Origin: Bacteroides sp.
GTDB lineage: Bacteria; Bacteroidota; Bacteroidia; Bacteroidales; Muribaculaceae
Direction of reading: 5' to 3'
Assembly (NCBI GenBank): GCA_014801865.1
Contig: JAAVDH010000044.1
Span: forward strand, 39,345 to 103,344
DNA length: 64,000 nucleotides
In this document: piece after piece, positions 1-8,793 of the stretch
Position numbering within the stretch: the stretch's first letter is position 1
How the letters are laid out: every line of letters begins with the position of its first letter
Made by a program: the position numbers and the translations under genes
The notes under the pieces: model-generated
Seen by the model: the letters and a program-made list of their open reading frames with translations, nothing else
The model's database searches: none
What the model was told of the DNA's origin: nothing

Positions 1-777
1 GCGGAATCCGGCCTCAAGGAGGGTGTGGACGGTTTCGGAGTATCCGGCACGGTACACACGCTCAATGTCGCTGAGACTGAATACATTGTGGTCGCCGATA
101 GAGTCGGTGGACACCACCATGTCGCAAATACGTAGATCCTCTTCGATATTGCTGCGCAGCATCATATGATAGGAGCGCATGGCAATATCCACTATAGAAT
201 TGGATACCAACCCACCGGGCATAGGTGAGCAATTGACTCCTATGAGGTACTTGCACTTGTCCCTGATGGTCCATGCCGGAAGATTGTGAAGCACTCCCCC
301 GTCGACATAGCGAACACCGTCGATAACCACGGGGCGAAACACTATGGGTATGGAGCACGAAGCCACCACACGCTCTACCAGCGGTCCGGATTCAAAACAT
401 GCCTTGACACAATTGTCAAAGTCAGTGACTCCGACGGCTACCGGCAGCGGCAAGTCCTCAAGATTCTCATATGGCACATGGTCGCTGAGAAACTTTCTGA
501 ACCGCTCCAGAGAGAAGAATCCCTGTCGCGGCACACCGATTTCGGCGAAGTCAGAGAAGCGGGCCTCCTTGAAAGCCTCTACGATCTCCTCGGGACGCAT
601 GCCACCGGCATACATCACCGCAGCTACCGATCCGGCGCTGACTCCGGCCAGGATATCGGGGCGAATACCCATATCTTCCATTGCCTTGAGTGCTCCGGCA
701 TGAGCGAATCCACGGGCACCACCCCCGCTGAGGGCCACACCGATTCTATAAGGTGTCTTAGATAGAAATTTAAACAT
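1..777 (-). CDS. Patatin-like phospholipase family protein (C-terminus outside window)
   Basis: Predicted serine lipid acyl hydrolase of the patatin family. Translating the minus strand from the ATG at 777 gives an unbroken frame to base 1, so 259 residues are visible and the C-terminus lies beyond the window. The glycine-rich oxyanion motif SGGGARGFAH is near residues 17-26, the nucleophile elbow GVSAG puts the catalytic Ser near residue 47, and the dyad Asp sits in VDGG near residue 159. No signal peptide is visible in this N-terminus (MFKFLSKTPYRIGVAL), unlike patatins that carry an outer-membrane barrel, so it may act in the cytoplasm or at the membrane face. The substrate cannot be told from sequence. 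The family assignment is secure because all three catalytic motifs are intact. Confidence 0.9.
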   Translation of the reverse strand, partial: MFKFLSKTPYRIGVALSGGGARGFAHAGALKAMEDMGIRPDILAGVSAGSVAAVMYAGGMRPEEIVEAFKEARFSDFAEIGVPRQGFFSLERFRKFLSDHVPYENLEDLPLPVAVGVTDFDNCVKACFESGPLVERVVASCSIPIVFRPVVIDGVRYVDGGVLHNLPAWTIRDKCKYLIGVNCSPMPGGLVSNSIVDIAMRSYHMMLRSNIEEDLRICDMVVSTDSIGDHNVFSLSDIERVYRAGYSETVHTLLEAGFR

Positions 778-1075
778 AAGCTAATAAACGGAATAGTGAA
801 ACAGTGAACAACAGAGGCTCAGACTCTTCTACAGACCATCTGTTATCGCTTCAGGACCCATACAAGAGAGTATCGAGATCTTTCCGCTTAAGCCTCACAA
901 AATTAACAAAAAAAATGCCTTTTTGGGTCACTCGTCCGCCAAATTTCCATCATTCCTTCCTTGTGAGCGCCCAAAACACGTCAGGATTTCGTACTTTTGC
1001 AGCAAGTAAGTCGCAACGATTGTTTAATCCTCTCGCCCTCCTATGGCTGTTGAAGACTGACTTGTAAGACTGACA
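778..1075. other. Intergenic region between divergent genes
   Basis: About 300 bases between the patatin start and the glycosyltransferase. It holds a -7 promoter element at 992-999 (TACTTTTG) facing right. A rightward reading frame of about 87 codons lies here (804-1067), but it has no recognisable domain or start context and spans the promoter, so I do not call it a gene. Confidence 0.6.
992..999 (+). promoter_or_regulatory. Bacteroidetes -7 element upstream of glycosyltransferase
   Basis: TACTTTTG matches TAnnTTTG. No convincing -33 TTTG stands 19-21 bases upstream, so this is a half-site call. The predicted leader would be about 70 nt. Confidence 0.5.
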
Positions 1076-2095
1076 ATGACGATATCCACTGATAATATGA
1101 TGGTGAGCGTGATAATGATCACGTATAATCAGGAGAAATTCATCGAAAAGGCTGTGCGAAGCGTGATGGCTCAGCGCACTGACTTTGCTTTTGAGCTTGT
1201 CATAGCCGATGATGCATCAAAAGATTCGACGCCGGCGATATGTCGAAGACTCTCAGCGGAATTTCCCGACAAGATAAAGCTGATAACCCGAAGTAATAAC
1301 CTCGGGGCGTCAGGCAACTATCTTGATGCCTGGAGTCGATGTTCGGGTAAATACGTGGCTATCTGTGAAGGAGATGACTGGTGGATAACCACAGATAAAC
1401 TTGCAAGACAGGTGGAATACATGGAGGAGCATCCCGAATGTACGGTATGTTTCCACAGGGTTGCCAACTATTACCCCGCCAAACACAATTGGTCGCTCTG
1501 CGGCAAGCCGGCGAGCTATGATTTCGGACTTACAGAGCTTGCCAAGGGCAACATTATCACCAATCTCTCAGTGATGTACCGCGCTATTAGACGAGAAGAT
1601 ATACCCGAATGGGTCAATGAGACCCCTCTCTTTGACTATGCCATGCACTCACTGCATGCAGCGCGTGGCCGTGTGCATTTCATGCCTGCGGTGATGGCGG
1701 CGTATCGCAAACACAGCTACGGGATATGGAGCGGCGACGCACTGAGAGCGCGCCGACTTGCGACCCAGATTCGCAGACTGCTGATCGGCCATTTTCATGA
1801 ATCGCATCCCGAAGCGACAGCCGTATGGCTCGGTAAGTATTACGAAAACGCCATAGCTCTCTGCGCCGCGCTGCTCCGACAGAATAACGCCAATGATAAT
1901 AAGGAGTATGACAAGGTGATTGAAGAGATAAAAGAGACTACCGCGAAGTATGGGCGACCTGTCGGCGAGGATGAGATACACAGAGCGATAGAGAGCTACT
2001 CACCGCCCAAAGAGACCGCCGGTCAGCGCACCAAACGCTACATAGCCCGCAGCATCACTAAACTTCTACCCATATCTCTCGCCGCCAAACTATAA
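1076..2095 (+). CDS. Glycosyltransferase family 2 protein
   Basis: A 339-residue GT-A fold glycosyltransferase that probably transfers a sugar from a nucleotide donor in surface polysaccharide or glycolipid synthesis. The family 2 start VSVIMITYNQEKFI is near residues 10-23, the nucleotide/metal-binding VIADDASKDST near 42-52, and a second acidic motif GDDWW near 99-103. The C-terminal 100 residues are basic, with no obvious transmembrane segment. It stands alone between the patatin and rpsA, with no other glycan genes nearby, so its acceptor is unknown. MTISTDNMM is taken as the start; the internal Met at residue 8 or 9 is possible because the conserved domain begins only at residue 10. Confidence 0.9.
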   Translation: MTISTDNMMVSVIMITYNQEKFIEKAVRSVMAQRTDFAFELVIADDASKDSTPAICRRLSAEFPDKIKLITRSNNLGASGNYLDAWSRCSGKYVAICEGDDWWITTDKLARQVEYMEEHPECTVCFHRVANYYPAKHNWSLCGKPASYDFGLTELAKGNIITNLSVMYRAIRREDIPEWVNETPLFDYAMHSLHAARGRVHFMPAVMAAYRKHSYGIWSGDALRARRLATQIRRLLIGHFHESHPEATAVWLGKYYENAIALCAALLRQNNANDNKEYDKVIEEIKETTAKYGRPVGEDEIHRAIESYSPPKETAGQRTKRYIARSITKLLPISLAAKL

Positions 2096-2171
2096 GTAAG
2101 TCTGCCGGAGCACTCCATAAAAGAAGTGTTTAAATCACATATTTTAAATCAATTGTGAGCGCGGGAAATAG

Positions 2172-2201
2172 TTGTGGATTAGAAAAATATCACTACCTTT
2201 G
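2172..2201 (+). promoter_or_regulatory. rpsA promoter
   Basis: TTG at 2172-2174, 19 bases, TACCTTTG at 2194-2201: a full Bacteroidetes consensus. The leader to the rpsA ATG is about 80 nt and ends in an AT-rich stretch without a Shine-Dalgarno, as usual for highly translated genes of this phylum. Confidence 0.85.
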
Positions 2202-2289
2202 CAGGCGAATTGGCGATGTCCGCCCCGCAGTGGGTCATAGTGTCATCGTCCCTTCACTCTAAATTAACTTATTTTACTAACTTATTTAA

Positions 2290-4083
2290 ATGACTGAAGA
2301 ACTGAAAACTTCACCCATCGAGGATTTCGACTGGGAAGCCTATGAAAAGGGCGAGACTCAGGGCGCAAAGACTCGCGAGGAGCTCACCAAAACTTACGAT
2401 GAGAGCCTCAACACCGTCAAGGACAAAGAAGTAATCGAAGGTACCATCATCGCCCTCAACAAGCGCGAAGCAGTGGTTAACATCGGATACAAGAGCGACG
2501 GTATCATCCCCATGAACGAATTCCGCTACAATCCCGACATCAAGATCGGCGACACCGTGGAAGTGTTCATCGAAAACCAGGAGGACAAGAAAGGCCAGCT
2601 CATCCTCTCACACCGCAAGGCCCGCGCCGCCCGCTCATGGGAGCGCATCAACCAGGCCCTCGAAAATGATGAAATCATCAAGGGTCTCATCAAGTGCCGT
2701 ACCAAAGGCGGCATGATCGTCGATGTGTTCGGTATCGAGGCATTCCTCCCCGGCTCACAGATCGACGTTCGTCCCATCCGCGACTACGATATCTTCGTTG
2801 GCAAGACCATGGAGTTCAAGGTAGTCAAGATCAATCAGGAATTCAAGAACGTGGTAGTGTCACACAAAGCACTCATCGAAGCCGAACTCGAGCAGCAGAA
2901 GCGCGAAATCATCGCCAAGCTCGAAAAGGGTCAGGTGCTCGAAGGCACTGTCAAGAATATCACCACCTATGGCGTATTCATCGACCTCGGCGGTGTCGAC
3001 GGTCTTATCCACATCACCGACCTCTCATGGGGCCGTGTCAGCCACCCCGAAGAAGTGGTGCAGCTTGATCAGAAGCTCAATGTGGTTATCCTCGACTTCG
3101 ACGACGAGAAGAAGCGCATAGCCCTCGGCCTCAAGCAGCTCCAGGCTCATCCCTGGGATGCCCTCAACCCCGACCTCAAGGTTGGCGACAAGGTTACCGG
3201 CCGCGTAGTGGTAATGGCCGACTACGGTGCATTCATCGAAATCGCTCCCGGTGTAGAAGGTCTTATCCATGTCAGCGAAATGTCATGGAGCCAGCACCTG
3301 CGCTCAGCTCAGGACTTCATGAAGGTAGGTGACGAGATCGAAGCCGTTATCCTTACCCTCGACCGCGAAGACCGCAAGATGTCACTCGGCATCAAGCAGC
3401 TTAAGAAGGATCCCTGGGAAGATATCGAAATCAAGTATCCCGTTGGTTCACGCCACACCGCCAAGGTGCGCAACTTCACCAACTTCGGTGTATTCGTTGA
3501 AATCGAAGAGGGCGTAGACGGCCTCATCCACATCAGCGACCTCAGCTGGACCAAGAAGATCAAGCACCCCTCAGAATTCACTCAGATCGGTGCCGATATC
3601 GAAGTACAGGTTCTCGAAATCGACAAGGACAACCGTCGTCTGAGCCTCGGTCACAAGCAGCTCGAAGAGAATCCCTGGGATGTATTCGAGACAGTATTCA
3701 CCGTTGGTTCTATCCACGAAGGTACCATCATCGAAATGGTAGAGAAGGGTGCTGTTATCGCACTCCCCTACGGTGTTGAAGGCTTCGCTACTCCCAAGCA
3801 CCTCGTTAAGGAAGACGGCTCACAGGCCAAGGTTGACGAAAAGCTCAACTTCAAGGTTATTGAGTTCAACAAGGATAGCAAGCGTATCATCCTCTCACAC
3901 AGCCGCATCTTCGAAGATGAAGCTAAGGCAGAACGCAACGAAGCCCGCAAGGCTAAGCGTCAGGCTGCTCCCAAGCGTCAGGCTGAAGAGCCCGCAGCTC
4001 TGCCCCAGGCTGAAAAGCGCGCCACCCTCGGCGACCTCGAAGCCCTCGCAGAACTCCGCGACAAACTCGCTGCCAAGAAGTAA
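2290..4083 (+). CDS. rpsA: 30S ribosomal protein S1
   Basis: Ribosomal protein S1, the mRNA-binding protein of the 30S subunit. The 597 residues contain six S1 OB-fold repeats, roughly at residues 45-115, 130-195, 215-285, 300-370, 388-458 and 474-545. The repeated signature G.V......G..V....G..G..H is clear (for example GVFIDLGGVDGLIHITDLSW). The N-terminus is acidic and the C-terminal tail is rich in Lys, Ala and Arg. Length fits Bacteroidetes S1. Codon choice is strongly biased, as expected for a highly expressed gene. It is monocistronic: own promoter at 2172-2201 and a strong terminator directly after. Confidence 0.98.
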   Translation: MTEELKTSPIEDFDWEAYEKGETQGAKTREELTKTYDESLNTVKDKEVIEGTIIALNKREAVVNIGYKSDGIIPMNEFRYNPDIKIGDTVEVFIENQEDKKGQLILSHRKARAARSWERINQALENDEIIKGLIKCRTKGGMIVDVFGIEAFLPGSQIDVRPIRDYDIFVGKTMEFKVVKINQEFKNVVVSHKALIEAELEQQKREIIAKLEKGQVLEGTVKNITTYGVFIDLGGVDGLIHITDLSWGRVSHPEEVVQLDQKLNVVILDFDDEKKRIALGLKQLQAHPWDALNPDLKVGDKVTGRVVVMADYGAFIEIAPGVEGLIHVSEMSWSQHLRSAQDFMKVGDEIEAVILTLDREDRKMSLGIKQLKKDPWEDIEIKYPVGSRHTAKVRNFTNFGVFVEIEEGVDGLIHISDLSWTKKIKHPSEFTQIGADIEVQVLEIDKDNRRLSLGHKQLEENPWDVFETVFTVGSIHEGTIIEMVEKGAVIALPYGVEGFATPKHLVKEDGSQAKVDEKLNFKVIEFNKDSKRIILSHSRIFEDEAKAERNEARKAKRQAAPKRQAEEPAALPQAEKRATLGDLEALAELRDKLAAKK

Positions 4084-4115
4084 ATTTCTTAAAGCATCAT
4101 AACTTTGAATATCTG

Positions 4116-4158
4116 AGGCGCAGTGTCACGCACGTGACACTGCGCCTTGTATTTTTTT
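4116..4158 (+). terminator. rpsA intrinsic terminator
   Basis: Perfect 14-bp stem, AGGCGCAGTGTCAC at 4116-4129 pairing with 4134-4147, a 4-base loop, then TGTATTTTTTTA. Textbook rho-independent terminator 30 bases after the rpsA stop. Confidence 0.95.
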
Positions 4159-4654
4159 ATATTGGAGGAATTGGAATAATCAGAGTTATTGGAGCTGAGA
4201 TGGCTATTGTAGCTATTATATCTATTTTAGCTATGATAGTTGGGGCTGGGGGTGATCAGGCAAAAAAAATTTGAGCTGTCACCATCCCCGACATTCTCAC
4301 CGGAGCTGCCGGGAATGTGGGGGAGGTAGATGCTCAATCCAATCAAAATAGCTAAACTGATCCGACTACATGCTCCTTCACCACGGGGCGCGATGAGGCA
4401 TCGCCGGTCAAATCTCAATCCCTGTCTCACAGACAATAAACAAAATCAAAACGTATGCCTCTATAACGCGGCAAAGGCTCTAAAGGTTCACAGAAAATAG
4501 TTGTTAATCAACACTAATTTTTGTAATTTTGGGTGCCATTCCCGACCTGTCAGAAACGTATGGGGGTGCAGTGTGTGATACTACTACACGCCAGGTATAG
4601 GTCGACGGATGACGGCAATGGAAATCATAAACAAAATCAATAACTACTAATTTT
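4159..4654. other. Non-coding stretch upstream of TonB receptor operon
   Basis: About 500 bases with no supportable gene. Bases 4163-4250 are a low-complexity run built from repeats of GGAG, AGCTAT and TATTGTAGCTATTATAT-like words, resembling decayed sequence. The only functional site I see is the promoter at 4501-4531; its predicted leader is about 115 nt. A leftward reading frame of 69 codons at 4227-4436 has no support. Confidence 0.6.
4501..4531 (+). promoter_or_regulatory. Promoter of TonB receptor/DUF5689 operon
   Basis: TTG at 4501-4503, 20-base spacer, TAATTTTG at 4524-4531. Full consensus spacing. It should drive the three-gene operon 4655-11442. Confidence 0.8.
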
Positions 4655-7381
4655 ATGAGAATCAAATTGTTTATGCTGCTTTTGCTGACAGTAGCCTTAC
4701 CGGCACTGGCTCAGAAAGCCGCAATCAATGGTACCGTGGTTGACGGATATACCGGTCAGCCCGTTTCAGGTGCCGTAGTGATGCTCACAGGTCAGGGAGA
4801 GTCCGTGACCACCAATGCTTACGGCAATTTCACCATCGGCACTGCTGAGAAGGGCACTGATGTACTTCTTGTAGGCGCCTACGGATATGCCGAATATGCA
4901 CTGCAGGTGCATTTCAAGAGTGGTACCACTACCCTGCCCGACATCAAACTCACTCCCGAGAACCTCAACGACATCTACTACACCGATCAGGAGGACATGC
5001 TCTTTGACCAGTCAGTACTTGACGATGAGGAGGGCAATTCGCAGACTATCGGTTCGCTCACCGGTGCCTCGGACAATGTGTATTACAATGCCGCCAACTA
5101 CGACTTCAACGTGATGCGTTTCCGCGTGCGTGGTTATGATTCGGAGTATAATACTACTTACATCAACGGCATCAACCTCAACGACATGGCCCGTGGCCGT
5201 TTCAGCTACTCATCGCTCGGAGGCCTCAACCGTGCATTCCGCAACCGCACCACCACCTCGGGTCTCAACTCTTCGACCTACGGATTCGGCAATATAGGCG
5301 GCAGCTCAAACATCAACACTCTTGCAAGCTCCTACTCACCCGGATTCAACGGTTCGGTAGCCTACACCAACGCCAACTACATGATGCGCGCCATGCTTCT
5401 CTACTCTACCGGAGTGAAGAGCAACGGTTGGGGTCTCACCGTAGGTGCTATCGGCCGATATGCTCCGGAGGGTATAATTCCCGGCACATTCTACAACTCG
5501 GCAGGTTACTTCCTGTCGCTCGAAAAGGTGCTGAACAATCACCACTCACTGTCGCTCACCACTTATGGAGCACCCACTCAGCGAGCCACCAACTCAGCTA
5601 CCTATCTCGAAGCTTACGCACTGGCCGACAACAATCTCTACAACCCCAACTGGGGCTGGCAGGACGGCAAGAAGCGCAGCTCGAAGATAGTGGAGACTTT
5701 CGACCCCACAATCCTCCTCAACTGGATATGGAAACCCTCTAACGGTACTTCGCTCAACACCGGTGCAGCCGTGCGCTGGGTCAACTACTCCACCTCAGCA
5801 CTTAACTGGTATAACGCCGCCGATCCCCGTCCCGACTACTACCGTTATCTGCCCTCATACTTCGCTGACAATCAGGAAGCGTTTGACCTTTATACCGACC
5901 TGTGGCATGACGAATCATTCCGTCAGCTCGACTGGAACTCGATGTATCAGACCAACTACAACAACTCTGAGGACAATACAGGTTCGACTTACATACTCGA
6001 AAACCGTCACAGCAATCAGTTTAACGTAATCCTCAACTCAACCCTCAACCACCGTATCAACTCAGCGATGAGCCTTCAGGGTGGTGTATCATTCAACTAT
6101 ACCCGCGCCAACTACTTCAAGACCATGCGCGATCTCCTCGGAGGTGACTACTGGGTGGACATCGACCAGTTCTCAGAGCGCGACTATCCCGATAATCCCG
6201 AACTGGCTCAGAACGACCTGCGCAATCCTAACCGCAAAATCTATAACGGCGACCGATTCGGCTACGACTACAACATCTACGCCCTGCGCGCCAATGCCTG
6301 GTTACAGAATATCATCTCACTGCCCCGCTGGGATATCCACTATGGTATGAGCATGACCTACACACAGTTCTACCGCGACGGCAAAATGCAGAACGGACGT
6401 GCACCCTCCAACTCATACGGCAAGGGTGAGACCCACCGCTTCGACGATGCTATGCTCAAGGCCGGTGCCACATTCAAGGTCAACGGCCGCAACTACATCT
6501 CGCTCAATGCCGAGTACGGTACCGTGGCTCCCCTCTTTGAATACGCCTACATCTCACCCCGCATCAAGGACACGGCTATCGACGGCCTCAAGAGCCAGCG
6601 CATAGCCACTGTAGACCTTACCTATACATGGAATTACCGCCGTCTGCGCGGTTCTATCGGCGGATTCTACACCGATATGCGTAACCTCACCGAGCGTACA
6701 TCATACTATGACGACCAGTACTCGACATTCATGAACTATGTGCTCAAGGACGTAAACCGCGTATATAAGGGCGTGGAACTCGGCGTAGCCTACAAAATCA
6801 CCGGCTCACTCACCGCATCGTTTGCCGGCACCATAGCCTCATACCGCTACAAGAACAATCCCATGGGTACCCGCTCGTATGAAAACGGCATGATGCCCGA
6901 CGTAACCACCCGCACCTATCTCAAAAATTACCATGTAGGCGGCACACCTCAGACAGCGGCCAACATCGGTCTGGATTGGGCTGCACCCCGCCAGTGGTTC
7001 TTCAATATCAACGCTTCATGGATGGGCAATGCATACGTAAATCAGTCACCCATACGCCACGAATCAATCGAAGACCTCTGGACCGCTTATCCCTCTGAGG
7101 AAGCACTTCAGGCAGCCATCAACGAGCTGTCAAACGAGGACAAGCTCAACAATGCCTTCATACTCAATGCCTCAATCGGCAAGATAGTGTATATCAATCG
7201 TAAACTCTCGCTGAACTTCAACCTCAACGTCGAGAACATACTCAACAACCGCGACATCATGACCTACGGTTATCAGCAGGGCCGATTTGACTACACTAAC
7301 TTCAACAACATGAAGTATCCCAACCGCTACTACTTCGCTCAGGGCACCAAGGTGTTCTTCAATGTAGGCATACGTTTCTGA
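4655..7381 (+). CDS. TonB-dependent receptor with N-terminal carboxypeptidase-regulatory-like domain
   Basis: A 908-residue outer-membrane protein. A signal peptide covers residues 1-19 (cleavage after PALA), then comes a CarboxypepD_reg-like beta-sandwich (about 22-100: AAINGTVVDGYTGQPVSGAVV), a plug-like region (about 125-230: RVRGYDSEYNTTYINGINLND) and a 22-stranded-type beta-barrel with alternating aromatic residues ending in VFFNVGIRF. It probably imports a ligand by TonB-driven transport. The plug is divergent from classic SusC, and no SusD partner follows; instead two DUF5689-type lipoproteins lie 40 and 37 bases apart downstream, very probably in the same operon. The ligand is unknown. 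The family is secure; the substrate cannot be inferred. Confidence 0.9.
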   Translation: MRIKLFMLLLLTVALPALAQKAAINGTVVDGYTGQPVSGAVVMLTGQGESVTTNAYGNFTIGTAEKGTDVLLVGAYGYAEYALQVHFKSGTTTLPDIKLTPENLNDIYYTDQEDMLFDQSVLDDEEGNSQTIGSLTGASDNVYYNAANYDFNVMRFRVRGYDSEYNTTYINGINLNDMARGRFSYSSLGGLNRAFRNRTTTSGLNSSTYGFGNIGGSSNINTLASSYSPGFNGSVAYTNANYMMRAMLLYSTGVKSNGWGLTVGAIGRYAPEGIIPGTFYNSAGYFLSLEKVLNNHHSLSLTTYGAPTQRATNSATYLEAYALADNNLYNPNWGWQDGKKRSSKIVETFDPTILLNWIWKPSNGTSLNTGAAVRWVNYSTSALNWYNAADPRPDYYRYLPSYFADNQEAFDLYTDLWHDESFRQLDWNSMYQTNYNNSEDNTGSTYILENRHSNQFNVILNSTLNHRINSAMSLQGGVSFNYTRANYFKTMRDLLGGDYWVDIDQFSERDYPDNPELAQNDLRNPNRKIYNGDRFGYDYNIYALRANAWLQNIISLPRWDIHYGMSMTYTQFYRDGKMQNGRAPSNSYGKGETHRFDDAMLKAGATFKVNGRNYISLNAEYGTVAPLFEYAYISPRIKDTAIDGLKSQRIATVDLTYTWNYRRLRGSIGGFYTDMRNLTERTSYYDDQYSTFMNYVLKDVNRVYKGVELGVAYKITGSLTASFAGTIASYRYKNNPMGTRSYENGMMPDVTTRTYLKNYHVGGTPQTAANIGLDWAAPRQWFFNINASWMGNAYVNQSPIRHESIEDLWTAYPSEEALQAAINELSNEDKLNNAFILNASIGKIVYINRKLSLNFNLNVENILNNRDIMTYGYQQGRFDYTNFNNMKYPNRYYFAQGTKVFFNVGIRF

Positions 7382-7421
7382 TCTCTCCCATCCAACTCAT
7401 AATTCCATATAACTTAAAGAT

Positions 7422-8756
7422 ATGAAACTATATAAACTGCTCCTCATGCTCACGGCCATGATCATGGCCACAAGCTGCTCAGAAGAGCTCAACAGGCCGC
7501 CCATGGTCATCCCCGAATGTGACTGGGAGCCTACCATGTCAATCCTCGACTTCAAGAAGATGGTATGGAGCAACGACCGCAACTACGCCAATGAGGTATA
7601 TCGTACTCCCGGCGGAGAGGATGTGATAATCCGCGGACGCGTCATAGCCAACGACTCTACAAGCAACATCTACCAGAAGGTATACTTCCAGGATGCTACC
7701 GGCGCCGTATGTGTGTATGTCAACTCCAAGACACTCGCCAACGAATACAAGGTAGGTGAAGAGATGTTTATCAATGTCACCGGACTATTTGCCGGACGCT
7801 CCAACAACTCGTTCCAGATAGGCGCATACAGCCTATATCAGGGTACAACCGTGGAGACCGGACGTATGGAAGAGGACGTATTCGAGGCTCACAGCCGCGT
7901 AAACGGATTCCCTCAGATAAGCAAGCTCGACACTATTACCCTTAGCCTCAACCGTCTCAACTCCATAGCAGCCAATCCTGACTCGATGATGAAGTATGAG
8001 GGACAGCTCGTGCGCTTCGACGGTGTAAGCTTCGAGGGAGGCGGTCGCCTTACCTGGGCTGACGCCGCCACCAATACCAACCGCACTCTCAAGGATGCCG
8101 CAGGTAATTCAGTTACCGTGCGCAACAGCGGCTACTCCACCTTTGCCGAAGAGGTGATGCCCGCCGGCACAGGCTCTGTAGTGGCTATACTCGCCTATTA
8201 TAGCAACGCATGGCAACTGCTGGTACGCAGCCCGGCAGACTGCATAGACTTCGACGGTGAGATGCCCGAGGAAACACCCAAGCCAGCCGACCCCGAAGAA
8301 GTGGCCACATTCGTTGCAGTTGACGGTACCGACCTTGTGTCAGGCAACTACTATGTAATGACCATCGGCAATCAGCTCGCTACGGCTATCAACTCCACTT
8401 ATTCCTACGGACGCCTCGCGCTGGCTGATATTTCCATCACCGACGGTGCATTGCAGACCAAGATGGCCAATGCCATCATGGTACTCTCTACCGACGAGGG
8501 CTACCTGCTCATCGACGGCTACGGACGATATCTGGCCATGGATGATGACGAATCGCACAAGACCTTCCAGCTTTACAACGGTGTGCAGCCCGGATGCCTC
8601 TGGAGCGCTGAGGCCGAGGGCAACGGAACATGGCGCTTCACAAACAATGTGCGCACAGGTTACTCCATAGCCCAGGAAGGCAAATACACCAACGTCGCAC
8701 CCACGACATCAACTACGGACGTAGTGTATCCGCGTCTCTATCAGCTTGTGAAATAA
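7422..8756 (+). CDS. DUF5689 domain-containing surface lipoprotein
   Basis: A 444-residue lipoprotein. The lipobox MATSC gives Cys19, followed by Ser-Glu-Glu, compatible with surface export in Bacteroidetes. Residues about 40-275 match DUF5689: a conserved SILDFKKMVW segment, then an OB-fold-like region (VIIRGRVIANDSTSNIYQKVYFQDATGA) that also occurs in predicted extracellular nucleases and adhesins of this phylum. The C-terminal 150 residues (after a Pro-rich linker near 280) form a separate beta-rich domain that I do not recognise (GNYYVMTIGNQLATAINST). It lies between the TonB receptor and a larger DUF5689 lipoprotein and is probably co-transcribed, so it may be the receptor's surface ligand-binding partner. 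The biochemical function is unknown. Confidence 0.8.
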   Translation: MKLYKLLLMLTAMIMATSCSEELNRPPMVIPECDWEPTMSILDFKKMVWSNDRNYANEVYRTPGGEDVIIRGRVIANDSTSNIYQKVYFQDATGAVCVYVNSKTLANEYKVGEEMFINVTGLFAGRSNNSFQIGAYSLYQGTTVETGRMEEDVFEAHSRVNGFPQISKLDTITLSLNRLNSIAANPDSMMKYEGQLVRFDGVSFEGGGRLTWADAATNTNRTLKDAAGNSVTVRNSGYSTFAEEVMPAGTGSVVAILAYYSNAWQLLVRSPADCIDFDGEMPEETPKPADPEEVATFVAVDGTDLVSGNYYVMTIGNQLATAINSTYSYGRLALADISITDGALQTKMANAIMVLSTDEGYLLIDGYGRYLAMDDDESHKTFQLYNGVQPGCLWSAEAEGNGTWRFTNNVRTGYSIAQEGKYTNVAPTTSTTDVVYPRLYQLVK

Positions 8757-8793
8757 ATCAGAACCCCACACAACAGAAAAATAACAGACTGCT

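Noticed and set aside
804..1067. Rightward 87-codon frame before the glycosyltransferase
   Set aside because: Overlaps the promoter element at 992-999, no domain, composition unlike genes.
4227..4436. Leftward 69-codon frame in the rpsA-TonB gap
   Set aside because: Lies in low-complexity sequence, no start context or family match.
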